Source: Pseudomonas alcaligenes (GTDB lineage Bacteria; Pseudomonadota; Gammaproteobacteria; Pseudomonadales; Pseudomonadaceae). Taken from it: a stretch of 64,000 bases of DNA. This document shows, piece by piece, positions 37,196-46,712 of this stretch. The notes under the pieces are model-generated. The model made no database searches. It was not told the origin of the DNA and saw nothing but the letters and a program-made list of their open reading frames with translations. The stretch lies in contig NZ_CP154874.1 of assembly GCF_041729615.1 (NCBI RefSeq), positions 2,361,001 through 2,425,000 of the forward strand, read 5' to 3'. Positions within the stretch are counted from its first letter, which is position 1; each line of letters starts with the position of its first letter. The translations under genes were made by a program, and so were the position numbers.

Positions 37196-39268
37196 TCAAC
37201 CTGAGAAGCTGAGCATGCGCTTGCGCTTCTTCGACTCGTTGAGCAAGGCTCCTGCTTGTGCCTGATCCAGCAAATTCCCCGCCTTATCTTTGTCAGCCAT
37301 CCCCGGCTGCAACGGCTGCTTGATGGCGATCCCGCTACCCGAGCCCGGCGCGCCGCCGGCGTTGAGTTTGGCCAGGGGGCCGACCAGGGTGATGCCGCTG
37401 GGGTCGAGTTTGATGAAGCTGCCGCCGGCCTTGAGGGTGAGTTCGACGCCGGCCTCGATGACCATCTTCTGTCCGGCCTTGAGGTGGATCTCGCGGCCGG
37501 CTTTGGTCAGCTGGGCGGTGCCGAGTTTGATGTGCTGGTTCTGGGCGATGGTCAGGTGGTCTTCGGCCTTCACCTCCACTTTGCGCTCGGCGTGGGTGGT
37601 GTGGTGCTCCTCGGCTTTCAGCTCGGTGTAGCTGTTGGCTTCCACCGTGTCGTGGCGCTCGTTGTCGATGCGGATCTTCTGGTCGTGCTCGACGTTCTCG
37701 TCCCAGTCCTTCTGGGCGTGGATGTAGATCTGCTCCTGGCCCTTGCGGTCTTCGATGCGCAGTTCGTTGTAGCCGCCACCGCCCGGACTGCTCAGGGTCT
37801 TGAACACGCTGCGGGTCTTGTTCGTCGGCAGGTCGTACGGGACCACATGTTCCTTGTGGTAAAGGCAGCCGGTGACCAGCGGCTGGTCGGGGTCGCCTTC
37901 GAGGAAGGTGACCAGCACTTCCATGCCGATGCGCGGAATGGCGATGCCGCCGTAGCGGTCGCCGGCCCAGCTGGAACTCACGCGCAGCCAGCAGCTGGTG
38001 GTTTCGTCGGCCTGGCCCTCGCGGTCCCAGTGGAACTGCACCTTGACCCGGCCGTATTGGTCGCAGTGGATTTCTTCACCCTTGGGGCCGGTGACCACGG
38101 CGCTCTGGCTGCCCAGTACCTTGGACTTGGGGTGGCGCAGGGCAGGGCGGTGCAGTATGTCCCAGGGGGTGGCGCTGAAGCGGTTGCGGTAGCCCTGGTG
38201 GAAGGTGTCCGAGTTGGCGGATGGACCCTCACCCCCGGCCCCTCCCCCAAGGGAGCCGCCGAGGAAGTTGGTGACGGACTCTTCCAGCACCTGCGGCTGC
38301 TTGCCTTCGTGAAGCACTTCCTGCAGCAGCCAGAGGTCGTTCCATTCGCGGCGCGGGTGGTCGGAGATTTCCAGCAGGTGGCCGGTCACCAGGCGCGGTT
38401 GGTCGCTCTCGCCCTCGGCCAGTCGGTAATCGGCGCGGTGGCGTTCCAGGGCGCGTTGGCTCAGGTGTTTGCCGCGCGTGCGCTCGGTGTAGCGGCCGGG
38501 GTAGTCGTAATCTTCCAGCTTGGGTTGGAAGTCGGCCTTGGCGCCGGTTTCCAGCAGCAGGCGTGGTTGCTCGAAGTCGTAGTCGCGGCGGCTGACCTGG
38601 TTGGTGCGGGTGGCCAGGCGCAGGGCGAAGCGCTTGATCACCGGCTCGTTGGCCACCAGGCCGCTGTCCTGCACATAGGCGGTGGGTTGGCCGAGCTTGG
38701 GGAAGCCGGTCTGGTCGTCGCCGAACACCAGCACGTGCCCTTTGGCCGAATGCTCGAAGTGGTAGTGGATGCCTTCCTCTTCGCACAGGCGCTGGATGAA
38801 GTGCAGGTCCGTCTCGTCGTACTGCACGCAGTAGTCGCGCTCGGGGTAGACGGTCGGGCCGAGCTGGAAGCGGTAGGCGCCGCCGAGGATGCCGTGTTCC
38901 TCCAGGACCAGGGCGATGATCTGCGGCACCGTGAGGTGCTGGTAGATGCGCTGGTTGCTGCGATAGCCGAGCCAGGCCAGCTTGGGCATCAGGCTCAGTC
39001 GATAGCGGGTCAGGCGCTTGCCCGACTCGCCCTGGCCGGCATCGTGGACCAGGCCGTGGATGCCGCTGCCATCCGGGGCGAAGGCGAGGAAGGCCGGTTT
39101 GCCGAGCAGCTCGGCGAGGTCCAGGTCGGCACGCTCGCTGACCAGCTCGACCTCGAAGCGGTAGGGCTGGTCGAGGGCCTCGCGGCCGCTGAATTCGAGG
39201 ACCTGCAGGTCGTGCTCGAGGCCGTCGAGGGTCAGGCTGAAGTGGGTCTGGTTGGCGGGGTTGAACAT
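37196..39268 (-). CDS. tssI: type VI secretion tip protein VgrG
   Basis: A 690-residue VgrG. It has an N-terminal gp27-like region (LEFSGREALDQPYRFEVELVS, and the RLCEEEGIHYHFEH segment typical of VgrG), a gp5-like OB fold (DQYGRVKVQFHWDREG, SSSWAGDRYGGIAIPRIG), and a DUF2345-type beta-helix tail of repeated charged strands. As a trimer it forms the spike sharpened by PAAR. The C terminus (KKRKRMLSFSG) is short and basic with no fused toxin. It starts 25 bases after the kinase gene and precedes the effector. An unusual glycine-rich insert after EESVT is encoded by a repeat (see 38226-38255). Confidence 0.95.
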   Translation of the reverse strand: MFNPANQTHFSLTLDGLEHDLQVLEFSGREALDQPYRFEVELVSERADLDLAELLGKPAFLAFAPDGSGIHGLVHDAGQGESGKRLTRYRLSLMPKLAWLGYRSNQRIYQHLTVPQIIALVLEEHGILGGAYRFQLGPTVYPERDYCVQYDETDLHFIQRLCEEEGIHYHFEHSAKGHVLVFGDDQTGFPKLGQPTAYVQDSGLVANEPVIKRFALRLATRTNQVSRRDYDFEQPRLLLETGAKADFQPKLEDYDYPGRYTERTRGKHLSQRALERHRADYRLAEGESDQPRLVTGHLLEISDHPRREWNDLWLLQEVLHEGKQPQVLEESVTNFLGGSLGGGAGGEGPSANSDTFHQGYRNRFSATPWDILHRPALRHPKSKVLGSQSAVVTGPKGEEIHCDQYGRVKVQFHWDREGQADETTSCWLRVSSSWAGDRYGGIAIPRIGMEVLVTFLEGDPDQPLVTGCLYHKEHVVPYDLPTNKTRSVFKTLSSPGGGGYNELRIEDRKGQEQIYIHAQKDWDENVEHDQKIRIDNERHDTVEANSYTELKAEEHHTTHAERKVEVKAEDHLTIAQNQHIKLGTAQLTKAGREIHLKAGQKMVIEAGVELTLKAGGSFIKLDPSGITLVGPLAKLNAGGAPGSGSGIAIKQPLQPGMADKDKAGNLLDQAQAGALLNESKKRKRMLSFSG
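38226..38255. repeat. REP-like GC-rich repeat inside vgrG
   Basis: The plus strand reads CCCTCACCCCCGGCCCCTC followed by CCCCAAGGGAG. It ends in a CTCCC/GGGAG hairpin and resembles the dispersed extragenic repeat family of gammaproteobacteria. In vgrG it is translated in frame as part of GGSLGGGAGGEGPSAN, between the gp27-like and gp5-like regions. Confidence 0.55.
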
Positions 39269-39293
39269 GGGTCGTCCTTGTCGATAGGCGCAA

Positions 39294-40253
39294 TCAGGCC
39301 GGGCGGCGCAGCAGGCGGGTCAGCAGCGACGCGCTCGGGCGCTGGGCGCGGAAGGCACGCAGCAGATCGGGCAGGCTGCTGCGCTTGGCCGGGTCGAATT
39401 CCAGCGCGGCGCGCAGGGCCGGCCACAGTGCGCGGGGCAGGTCCGCGGGGGCCGTCAGTGGCAGTTCCATTGCCTGCGCCTGTTTAGCACTTTGCCGGCG
39501 GAAAGGATGCTGGCCGCTGCACAGTTCGTAGATCACGCAGGCCACGGCGTAGACGTCGGCGGCGGCGTTCAGGGTGGCGCCGTCGAGCATTTCGGGGGCA
39601 GCGTAGCGTGGCGTCCAGGCGGCGAAGCGGCTGCGCGCCAGGCGCGGCAGGCCCTTGAGGAAGCCTTCGCGGGCCTGGCCGAGGCCGAAGTCGAACAGGC
39701 GGATGTCGTCATCGCCGAGCATCAGGTTGCTCGGCTTGAGGTCGCCGTGCAGCACGCCCTGGTCGTGGGCGTAGCGCAGTGCCTCGAGCAGGCTGACGGC
39801 GAGGCGCTGCGTCTCGCTCCAGGGCAGGCCGCTGGGGTACTGGTGCAGCACATGGTCGAGGGTGTTGCCCTTGAGCAGCTCCATGGTGATGAAGGCGCGC
39901 TGGCAGGCCGGGTCCACTTCGAAGCTGTAGAAGCGCACCAGGTTGCGGTGGCTGAGCCGTGCGGTGAGGGCGAACTCGCTGTAGAGCAGGGCGCTGGCGT
40001 CCGGGTACTCGGCGAAGTCCTCGCTGAGGGTCTTCAGCGCCACCCAGGGTTGCGGCTCGCCGAACTGCTCGCGCAGCAGGTCGCGGGCACGGTACACCGC
40101 ACCCATGCCGCCGACGCCGAGCAGGCGTTCGATCTGGTAGCGGCCGCAGAGAATGCCTGGCAGATCGCGCGGCAGCGGGCGCGCGGCACGCGCCGTCGTG
40201 GCCCCGGCCATGACGGTGAGGTCGGCGCTGGCAACCTTGGCTTCGGCGTTCAT
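39294..40253 (-). CDS. stk1: T6SS-associated serine/threonine protein kinase
   Basis: A 319-residue cytosolic kinase of Hanks type. The P-loop GVGGMG is at 46-51, the ATP-binding lysine is K74 (VALK), the catalytic HGDLKPSN is at 169-176 (HGD instead of HRD) and DFG at 188-190. It ends soon after the kinase fold and has no transmembrane or sensor domain. In P. aeruginosa HSI-II the last two genes are stp1 and stk1, the order seen here. It probably phosphorylates Fha2 or another T6SS part to gate assembly. It overlaps stp1 by four bases (ATGA). Confidence 0.9.
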   Translation of the reverse strand: MNAEAKVASADLTVMAGATTARAARPLPRDLPGILCGRYQIERLLGVGGMGAVYRARDLLREQFGEPQPWVALKTLSEDFAEYPDASALLYSEFALTARLSHRNLVRFYSFEVDPACQRAFITMELLKGNTLDHVLHQYPSGLPWSETQRLAVSLLEALRYAHDQGVLHGDLKPSNLMLGDDDIRLFDFGLGQAREGFLKGLPRLARSRFAAWTPRYAAPEMLDGATLNAAADVYAVACVIYELCSGQHPFRRQSAKQAQAMELPLTAPADLPRALWPALRAALEFDPAKRSSLPDLLRAFRAQRPSASLLTRLLRRPA

Positions 40254-40981
40254 CGGTTGATCACCACGCCGCTCAGGTTGTCACGCGCCGGCCCCAGCAG
40301 GGCCAGCTCGAACAGGCGTTGCAGCGCCAGCTGCGGACTGGGGCGCAGCAGCGCGGCGGTCAGCAGGTCGTGGTCGAGGTCTTGGTAGAGACCGTCGCTG
40401 CACAGCAGGAACACATCGCCGGGCAGGCTCTCCAGTTCGAGGATGTCCAGCTGCAGCTCCTCGGCGGCGCCGATGGCCCGGGTCAGGGCATGGGCGCCGG
40501 GTTGGCGCGCGGCTTCGTCCGGGCTCATGCCGCGCTCCTCCACCAGTTGCTGCAGCAGCGAGTGGTCGCGGCTCAGCTGGAACAGCTGGCGCCCGCGCAG
40601 CAGGTAGCAGCGGCTGTCGCCGGCCCACACGCAGGCCACCCGGCTACCCTCGGCGAGCAGTGCCACCACGGTACTGCCGACCAGCAGGTCGGGGGTCTCG
40701 CCGGTCAGGGTCAGGCCCAGGCTGAGGTGGCGGTTGAGGCGGTGCAGGCAGTCGCGCAGGGCGTCCAGGCGGTCCTCAAAATCCAGGCCGGCGGGCAGCT
40801 CGGCCAGGCTCTCGACGATCAGCCGGCTGGCCAGGTCGCCGGCCTGGTGGCCGCCCATGCCGTCGGCGACCACCCACAGGCCCTGCTGTGGCTGGTCGAG
40901 GAAGGCGTCCTCGTTGCGCGCGCGCACCTTGCCGGTGTCGGTGCGCCCGGCACTGCTCCAGAGGCGTTGGGCGACCTTCAT
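40250..40981 (-). CDS. stp1: T6SS-associated PP2C protein phosphatase
   Basis: A 243-residue PPM/PP2C phosphatase with the metal-binding motifs RNEDAF, VADGMGGHQAGD, AGDSRCY, CSDGLYQ and DNLSGVVI at the C terminus. It should reverse phosphorylation by the kinase encoded next to it. It overlaps the tssM stop by one base and the kinase start by four, so the three are translationally linked. Confidence 0.93.
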   Translation of the reverse strand: MKVAQRLWSSAGRTDTGKVRARNEDAFLDQPQQGLWVVADGMGGHQAGDLASRLIVESLAELPAGLDFEDRLDALRDCLHRLNRHLSLGLTLTGETPDLLVGSTVVALLAEGSRVACVWAGDSRCYLLRGRQLFQLSRDHSLLQQLVEERGMSPDEAARQPGAHALTRAIGAAEELQLDILELESLPGDVFLLCSDGLYQDLDHDLLTAALLRPSPQLALQRLFELALLGPARDNLSGVVINR

Positions 40982-43900
40982 CAGAGGGTCGCCGGCAGCT
41001 TGAACTGGCGCAGCAGGCTGGCGTCGAACGGGTTCGGCGAGCGCTGGCTGTGCAGCAGGTACTTGGCCTGCAGGCCGCTCAGGTTGGCCTTGAGCAGCAG
41101 CACGTCACGCCCGCTGTGCTGTTCGACCTGCATCTGGTCGAGCAGGCGGAACAGCGCCCAGGGGCCACTGTCCTTGCCGATGCCGACGCGGCGGCCGCCC
41201 TGTTCCTCCAGCACCAGGCTGCTGCGCTCGTTCTCGCCCTCGGCCGGCCAGCGGAAGGCGCTGGCGATGATCGGGCCGTGGCGGTATTCCAGCTGCTGGC
41301 CGCCGAACTGGAAGTCGGCGCGGTTGACGCTGTAGTCCAGGGCGAAGGGTTCCAGCTTGAACAGCACCAGCGGCTCGGCCGGGTTTTCGGCGAAGAAGCT
41401 GCGGCGGATCACCTGGGTGCGGTTCATCTGCGCCAGGAACACCGGCGACAGTGGCAGGCCCTGGCCGTCCAGGCGGCGCAGCTGGTACTTGCCCTCGCTG
41501 TCGCTGACGAAAGCCTTGAGGTAGCGGTCGACGAAGGCATCGGCCACGCCATCGGCCTTGAAGAACTCGCGGAAGTCGGCGATGGCCACGTCGCTGTCGC
41601 TCTTGGCGCTGAACGGGTAGCGCTTGAACAGCGACTCCTTGTAGAAGCCGTACAGCTCGTGGCGATAGCGCTTGTTCAGGTAGCCATAGGCGTCGTTCAG
41701 CACCAGTTGCCAGCTGTCGTCGGCCAGCAGAGTCAGCCAGTTGGCCACCGGTTGCGGCAGGCGCGCGGCGGTGCCGCGGACCTGGTTGATCGCATCCGGG
41801 CGGCCCTGCATGCGCGCCTTGGCCATCTCGAAGGCAGCCTGTTCCGGCGAGCTGGCATGGGCCAGACCGCTCAGCTGCAGCTGCAGGGCATCCAGCGCCT
41901 GCAGGGTGGCGGCCAGTTCCGGGCCGGCGCCGCTGTTGTCGTCGAGCAGCCGGTGCAACGGCTCGAAGCGCCGTTGCAGGGCCTTGCGCGCGGTGTCCGG
42001 CAGGCTCTTGGCGACGGCGTCCAGGCCCTTGCCGGCGGCGGCCGCAGCCAGCTTGCCCTGTTTGCCGAGCTTGGCCTGGGCGGCCAGGTCGTCGACCTGA
42101 TCGGCGGCGGCCGGCAGGTCGAAGCGGGTGTTGTCGCGCACTTCCACCAGCACCTGCAGCAGCGGCGAGTTGGCCGCGGTCAGGGCGGTGAGGGTGGTGA
42201 TGCCCTGGGCGGTGTTGCCGAGCGGCTCCAGGCCCAGCTGGGCGACGGCCTCGCCCCAGTAGTTGGCGTAGTCGCGGAAGTACAGCTGCTCCAGCTCCAC
42301 CATCAGGCGGCCGAGGTCCTGGTCGCTGAGCTGGTTGCCTTCGCCCAACACCCAGTTGTCTTCGAGGATGTCGCGCACCAGGCCGAGGCCCTGGGCGACG
42401 AAGAACTGTTGATAGCCCTTCTGCGTGTACAGGCCGGGAATGGCGTAGTCGCTGCCCAGCATCAGCGGCGCCTGGGCGCCGAGGGCCTGGGCGATGCGGT
42501 ACTCGGGCAGGCTGCGCGCCTGGTCGCGGAGCATGCGGTAGACCACGCCGGCCAGCGACTCGCTGCGCAGGATCTGCCGCGCCTCGGCTACCAGCGTCTG
42601 GTTAAGCGGGTAGGCGGCAAAGGGTTCGCTCAGCAGGCGCTGGAAGTGCGCGTTGAGGCCCTTCTGCGTCGGCTCGTCGCCGGCGTAGCGCAGCGACCAG
42701 TCGGCGGCCAGCCAGTCCTGCAGGAAGGCCGGGTCGCGGCGCTCCTCGAGGTTGAGCATCAGGTAGGCGCGTAGGCTGCCCAGCAGCAGCTCGCGGTCGT
42801 CGCGATTGGCGCGGATCTGCGCCTCCAGCTGGCTGGCCACGCGCGGCAACAGTTCCTGCTCCAGGCTGCGACGGTAGGCGGCATGCACCTCGGGCTGCAC
42901 GGCCGGGCCCTGGTACAGGCCGCCGCGCTCCAGCAGGCTGGCGTCGCCCGGCGTCGGGAACACCTGGGTGGCGGCATGGCTGCCATCGAGCAGCGGCAGC
43001 ACGCGCTTGGCCTCGTCCTGGGCGCTCACGCCCTCGCCCTCGCGGGTCAGCTGCAGGGCCAGCTCGCGCAGCTGTTCCAGGCGGCCGTGGTTGGCCGAGT
43101 AGCTGGTGCCCCAGAGCAGGCCGAACAGCACCAGGCAGGCGGCGGCGCCGGCGTACAGGCCACGCTGGCGCCAGTCGATGCGGCGTACTTCCTTGTCGTC
43201 CAGGCCGGCCAGTTCGGCCTCGGGGAAGATCACTCGGCTGAGCAGCTGGTGGATAAAGCGCGCGCGGCCGCTGCGGTAGGTCGGCAGGCTGCTGCCGGCC
43301 AGGCCGAGGTTGCGACCGATGCCGGTGGTGCTCGGGTCGAGCAGCTCCTGCAGCTGCGGCGCGCTGGTCAGGTAGAAGCCGCGCAGGTGGCTGGGGCGCT
43401 GGTAGCGGTTGCCGCTGAAGGCCAGTTCCACCAGCAGGCAGAGGCGTTCGCCGAGCTGGCCGAGCTGGTGCGGGAAGTCGAGGATACGGCCGCGGCGCTG
43501 GGTGTCGCGCTCCTGGTGCAGGCGCATGATCACCTGGCTGTTGAGACGGCGCAGCAGCTCCTCAAACTCCTGGCGCACCACGCTGGCGTCGGTGGCGTTC
43601 TGCCCCTTGCGGAAGCTGGCGCCGAGCACCTGGTCGCTTTCCTCGCGGCTCAGCTGGTCGAAGAATTCGTCGAAACCGATGACCTTGTCGGCCTTGCTCA
43701 GCACCAGGTACACCGGCACCTCGGCGCGCAGTTCGGCGTGCAGTTCGTGCAGGCGCTGGCGCAGCTGGCGGGCGAAGTTCTCCAGCTCCAGTTCGCTGGC
43801 GTACAGCAGGGTATCCACCGGAATGCTCGCCAGCACGCCGTTCAGCGGGCGCGCGCGGCGCTTGCGCAGCAGGCTCAGCAGGGTGTGCCAGGCGCGGCTG

Positions 43901-44502
43901 TCGACCGCCACGTCGGGCTGGGTCAGGTAGCGGCCGGCGGTGTCGATCAGCACCGCGTTGTCGGCGAAGTACCAGTCGCAGTAGCGAGTGCCGCCGACGT
44001 CCTTGGTCAGGCGCCGTTCGTCGCCCTTGTTCAGCGGGAAGTCCAGGCCGGAGAACTCCAGCAGGCTGGTCTTGCCGCTGCCCTCGGCGCCGAGCAGCAG
44101 GTACCAGGGCAGCTCGTTGCGCCACTTCTCGCTGCGCCCGCGGTACAGGCTGGAGGTCTTCAGGGTGCGCAGGGCCTGCTTGAAGCGGCCGCGCAGCTCC
44201 ACCTGCTCGTCGCTGATCAGGCCCTCGCGGCGCAGGCGTTCCTGGGCGTCAACGTCGTCCGCCTCGGCTTTTTTGCGCACATTGGCGCGCCAGCTGATGA
44301 ACACGATGAACAGGCCCCAGGCGAGGAACAGCAGGCTGATGCTGACCAGGCGGCTGGCCGCCGACTCCCAGAATTTGCTGTCGGCCACCGCCAGCAGCGG
44401 GCCGACGAACCAGATCAGCAGGGCCAGCACCAGCACCAGGCACAGGCTCCAGACCCAGGTCTTGCGGAACAACGCCGCCGTTTTCTTGAGAAAGTCCTTC
44501 AT
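40981..44502 (-). CDS. tssM: T6SS membrane complex protein TssM (IcmF)
   Basis: A 1173-residue inner-membrane protein. Two N-terminal transmembrane helices lie at about 17-38 and 52-70. A cytoplasmic GTPase-like domain has Walker A GAEGSGKT at 138-145. A third helix at about 440-460 is followed by a large periplasmic region of more than 700 residues that contacts TssJ. With TssL and TssJ it forms the trans-envelope channel. The intact Walker A is notable, as some TssM proteins lack it. Confidence 0.96.
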   Translation of the reverse strand: MKDFLKKTAALFRKTWVWSLCLVLVLALLIWFVGPLLAVADSKFWESAASRLVSISLLFLAWGLFIVFISWRANVRKKAEADDVDAQERLRREGLISDEQVELRGRFKQALRTLKTSSLYRGRSEKWRNELPWYLLLGAEGSGKTSLLEFSGLDFPLNKGDERRLTKDVGGTRYCDWYFADNAVLIDTAGRYLTQPDVAVDSRAWHTLLSLLRKRRARPLNGVLASIPVDTLLYASELELENFARQLRQRLHELHAELRAEVPVYLVLSKADKVIGFDEFFDQLSREESDQVLGASFRKGQNATDASVVRQEFEELLRRLNSQVIMRLHQERDTQRRGRILDFPHQLGQLGERLCLLVELAFSGNRYQRPSHLRGFYLTSAPQLQELLDPSTTGIGRNLGLAGSSLPTYRSGRARFIHQLLSRVIFPEAELAGLDDKEVRRIDWRQRGLYAGAAACLVLFGLLWGTSYSANHGRLEQLRELALQLTREGEGVSAQDEAKRVLPLLDGSHAATQVFPTPGDASLLERGGLYQGPAVQPEVHAAYRRSLEQELLPRVASQLEAQIRANRDDRELLLGSLRAYLMLNLEERRDPAFLQDWLAADWSLRYAGDEPTQKGLNAHFQRLLSEPFAAYPLNQTLVAEARQILRSESLAGVVYRMLRDQARSLPEYRIAQALGAQAPLMLGSDYAIPGLYTQKGYQQFFVAQGLGLVRDILEDNWVLGEGNQLSDQDLGRLMVELEQLYFRDYANYWGEAVAQLGLEPLGNTAQGITTLTALTAANSPLLQVLVEVRDNTRFDLPAAADQVDDLAAQAKLGKQGKLAAAAAGKGLDAVAKSLPDTARKALQRRFEPLHRLLDDNSGAGPELAATLQALDALQLQLSGLAHASSPEQAAFEMAKARMQGRPDAINQVRGTAARLPQPVANWLTLLADDSWQLVLNDAYGYLNKRYRHELYGFYKESLFKRYPFSAKSDSDVAIADFREFFKADGVADAFVDRYLKAFVSDSEGKYQLRRLDGQGLPLSPVFLAQMNRTQVIRRSFFAENPAEPLVLFKLEPFALDYSVNRADFQFGGQQLEYRHGPIIASAFRWPAEGENERSSLVLEEQGGRRVGIGKDSGPWALFRLLDQMQVEQHSGRDVLLLKANLSGLQAKYLLHSQRSPNPFDASLLRQFKLPATL

Positions 44503-44508
44503 CTCAGA

Positions 44509-45375
44509 TCATCCCTGATTGCTGTGTGCGGGGGTCGGGGCAACCTCGGCCGCCTGATAGGGTTGCAGCACCGTGCCGCGCTGCTCGTGCAGCACCCAGC
44601 TGAAGCCGGCGTAGAGCAGCGCCAGGCCGGCCACCGTGGCCACCGCCACCAGCCAGCCGGGGACGATGCGTACCAGCCGCCGGCGGCCATCCTTGAGGCC
44701 TTCCCAGTGCGGCGACAGTTCACGCGGGATGTCGCCGCGCAACTGGCGGATCTGCCGGTACAGGCTGTCGCGGATCGCCTCCAGTTCGAGCATGCCGCGC
44801 GGCAGCACGCGGTACTTGCCCTCGAAGCCGAGCGACAGGCAGATGTACATCAGCTCGAGCATGGCCAGGTGCTTGACCGGGTTGCGCGACAGGTGTTCGA
44901 GCAGCTGGAAGAACTTCTCGCCGCCGAACGTCTCGTTGTGGAAGGTCGACAGCAGGCTCATCTGCGACCAGGCACTCTCGTTGCCCCAGGGCGTGGTCAC
45001 CACCGCCTCGTCGACCACGGTGCACAGCACGTAGCGCGCCGCCATCACCTGGCCGCCGTCCATGCCTTCCTGCAGGGCGCGGTGTTCGAACAGCTTGATC
45101 GCCACGTTGAGGCGTTCGTTGAGCGCGTCGAAGTTCTCCGCGGCGGCCGAGGTCTTCAGCCGCACCACTTCCGAGAGCAGCAGCGCGCTGGCGGCCACCA
45201 GCGGGTTGAAGCTGATGTTGAAGACTTCCGCCGGGCGCATGCGCGCGGCATGCACCATGCGCTCTTCGAGCTGCTCGAAGCGCGGCGTGGCGAAGTCGGT
45301 GAGCGGGCCGCGCGGCGCGGCGCCTTCTCCCTGGCGGTTGAGGACGACGGTGGTGTCCTGTGCTTCCCTGATCAT
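44509..45375 (-). CDS. tssL: T6SS membrane complex protein TssL (DotU)
   Basis: A 288-residue DotU-type protein. The cytoplasmic N-terminal helical domain includes the family segments TVVDEAVVTTPWG and LSRNPVKHLAMLELMYICLSLGFEG. A single C-terminal transmembrane helix (PGWLVAVATVAGLALLYAGF) is followed by a short periplasmic tail with no peptidoglycan-binding OmpA domain. It lies between tssK and tssM with 2-6 base gaps. Confidence 0.95.
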   Translation of the reverse strand: MIREAQDTTVVLNRQGEGAAPRGPLTDFATPRFEQLEERMVHAARMRPAEVFNISFNPLVAASALLLSEVVRLKTSAAAENFDALNERLNVAIKLFEHRALQEGMDGGQVMAARYVLCTVVDEAVVTTPWGNESAWSQMSLLSTFHNETFGGEKFFQLLEHLSRNPVKHLAMLELMYICLSLGFEGKYRVLPRGMLELEAIRDSLYRQIRQLRGDIPRELSPHWEGLKDGRRRLVRIVPGWLVAVATVAGLALLYAGFSWVLHEQRGTVLQPYQAAEVAPTPAHSNQG

Positions 45376-45377
45376 GT

Positions 45378-46709
45378 TCAGCTCCTGATCGCCCAGAATT
45401 TCAGCTCAAGCCCGGCGAAGTCGCCGGACACGTGGAAGGCAAAGCCACCGGAGCTCTCCAGCTGCGCCAGTTCCTCGGCGCTGAACTCCAGGGCGAAGTA
45501 GGTCTTGCCGGCGTGGAAGGGGATCTGCCGCGGTGCCACTGGCAGCGGCTTCACCTTGATCCCCGGCAGGTGCAGGTTGACCAGCTGGCGGATGCGCTCC
45601 ACCGCGCCGATCTTCAGGTGCGCCGGCAGGCGCTTGCGCAGCTCCTCGGACTCGCACTGGGCGTCGGCGGCGAGCACGAAGGTGGCGCTGCCGAGCAGTG
45701 CGTGGTCCTGCAGCGGCGACACCTGGATGCCGTACTGGCGCTGCTGCAGCGGCAGCTCGATGGCGTGCTGTTCCAGCACCATGGACAGCACCTGGCGCAG
45801 CGCCTCCATCAGCTTGCGGAAGCTGCCGGCCTGGTCGTTGTGCAGGTAGCGGCTGTCCAGGCGCGGGCGCTTGTGGTCGGCGGCGAAGGTGGCCAGCTCG
45901 CCGAGCAGGCCGACCAGCTCGCGGTACAACAGCTCCGGGTGCATCTGCTCCAGGGAGAGGTAGTGGCGCAGCTGCGGCTCGTAGCGGTTGACCAGCTGCA
46001 GCATGAGGAAATCGCCGACCTCGGTATTGCCCAGCTTGCCGGCGGCGCGCACTCGTTCAGCGAGGATGTCGCCGCGGTGGCCGAGCAGGCTGATCACTTC
46101 CTTGAGGCAGGACAGCAGGTAGCTGGAGGCCTGGGTGTGCAGGAAGGTCGGGCTGAATTCCGGGTCGAGGCTGATCACCCCGTCGGGGCTGGTGTCGAAG
46201 ATTTCCGCCACCTTCAACTTCACGAAGGCCTGGTCGTTCTGCTGCTCGCCGAGCAGCAGGCGGAAGTCCGGGCGGCCGCAGCTGACCTGGCTGACGGTGA
46301 CGTCGCCGGCGTTGGAGTCGGCCACTTCCAGCTCATGGGCGCGGTAGCGCGCCAGCACGTCCTGCTGCTCGGCGCGGCGGCTCTCGATATGGTTGCCGGT
46401 GACCAGCGGCAGGGCCAGGTACACCGGGGTGGCCGCGGTATTCGGCGGCACGTCCAGAGCCAGTGGGTCGCGGCTGGTATCCAGCTCGAACAGGCTGCCA
46501 TCGGGCAGCACGCCGCTGGCCTGGCTGAGCACCAGCTTGCCCATGCCGAGGAACTGGCGGTCGATCTCCAGGCTGAAGAAGCCCCAGGGATAGATGTCCT
46601 GCAGGCGCGAGCGCGACTTGAGCTGGTGCTCGAAGTAGCGATCGTTCTGCTGGAAGTGCTGCGGGCGCAGGAGCATCCCTTCCTGCCAGACAACCTTGAG
46701 CATTTCCAT
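45378..46709 (-). CDS. tssK: T6SS baseplate protein TssK
   Basis: A 443-residue TssK (ImpJ/VasE) starting MEMLKVVWQEGMLLRPQHFQ, the conserved N terminus of the family. As a trimer it joins the baseplate wedges (TssE/F/G) to the TssL-TssM membrane complex. It corresponds to HsiJ2 of the P. aeruginosa HSI-II locus. Confidence 0.95.
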   Translation of the reverse strand: MEMLKVVWQEGMLLRPQHFQQNDRYFEHQLKSRSRLQDIYPWGFFSLEIDRQFLGMGKLVLSQASGVLPDGSLFELDTSRDPLALDVPPNTAATPVYLALPLVTGNHIESRRAEQQDVLARYRAHELEVADSNAGDVTVSQVSCGRPDFRLLLGEQQNDQAFVKLKVAEIFDTSPDGVISLDPEFSPTFLHTQASSYLLSCLKEVISLLGHRGDILAERVRAAGKLGNTEVGDFLMLQLVNRYEPQLRHYLSLEQMHPELLYRELVGLLGELATFAADHKRPRLDSRYLHNDQAGSFRKLMEALRQVLSMVLEQHAIELPLQQRQYGIQVSPLQDHALLGSATFVLAADAQCESEELRKRLPAHLKIGAVERIRQLVNLHLPGIKVKPLPVAPRQIPFHAGKTYFALEFSAEELAQLESSGGFAFHVSGDFAGLELKFWAIRS

Positions 46710-46712
46710 TGC

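Noticed and set aside
42883..45501. 872-codon open frame opposite tssM/tssL
   Set aside because: Shadow of tssM and tssL; no recognisable motif, no ribosome site.
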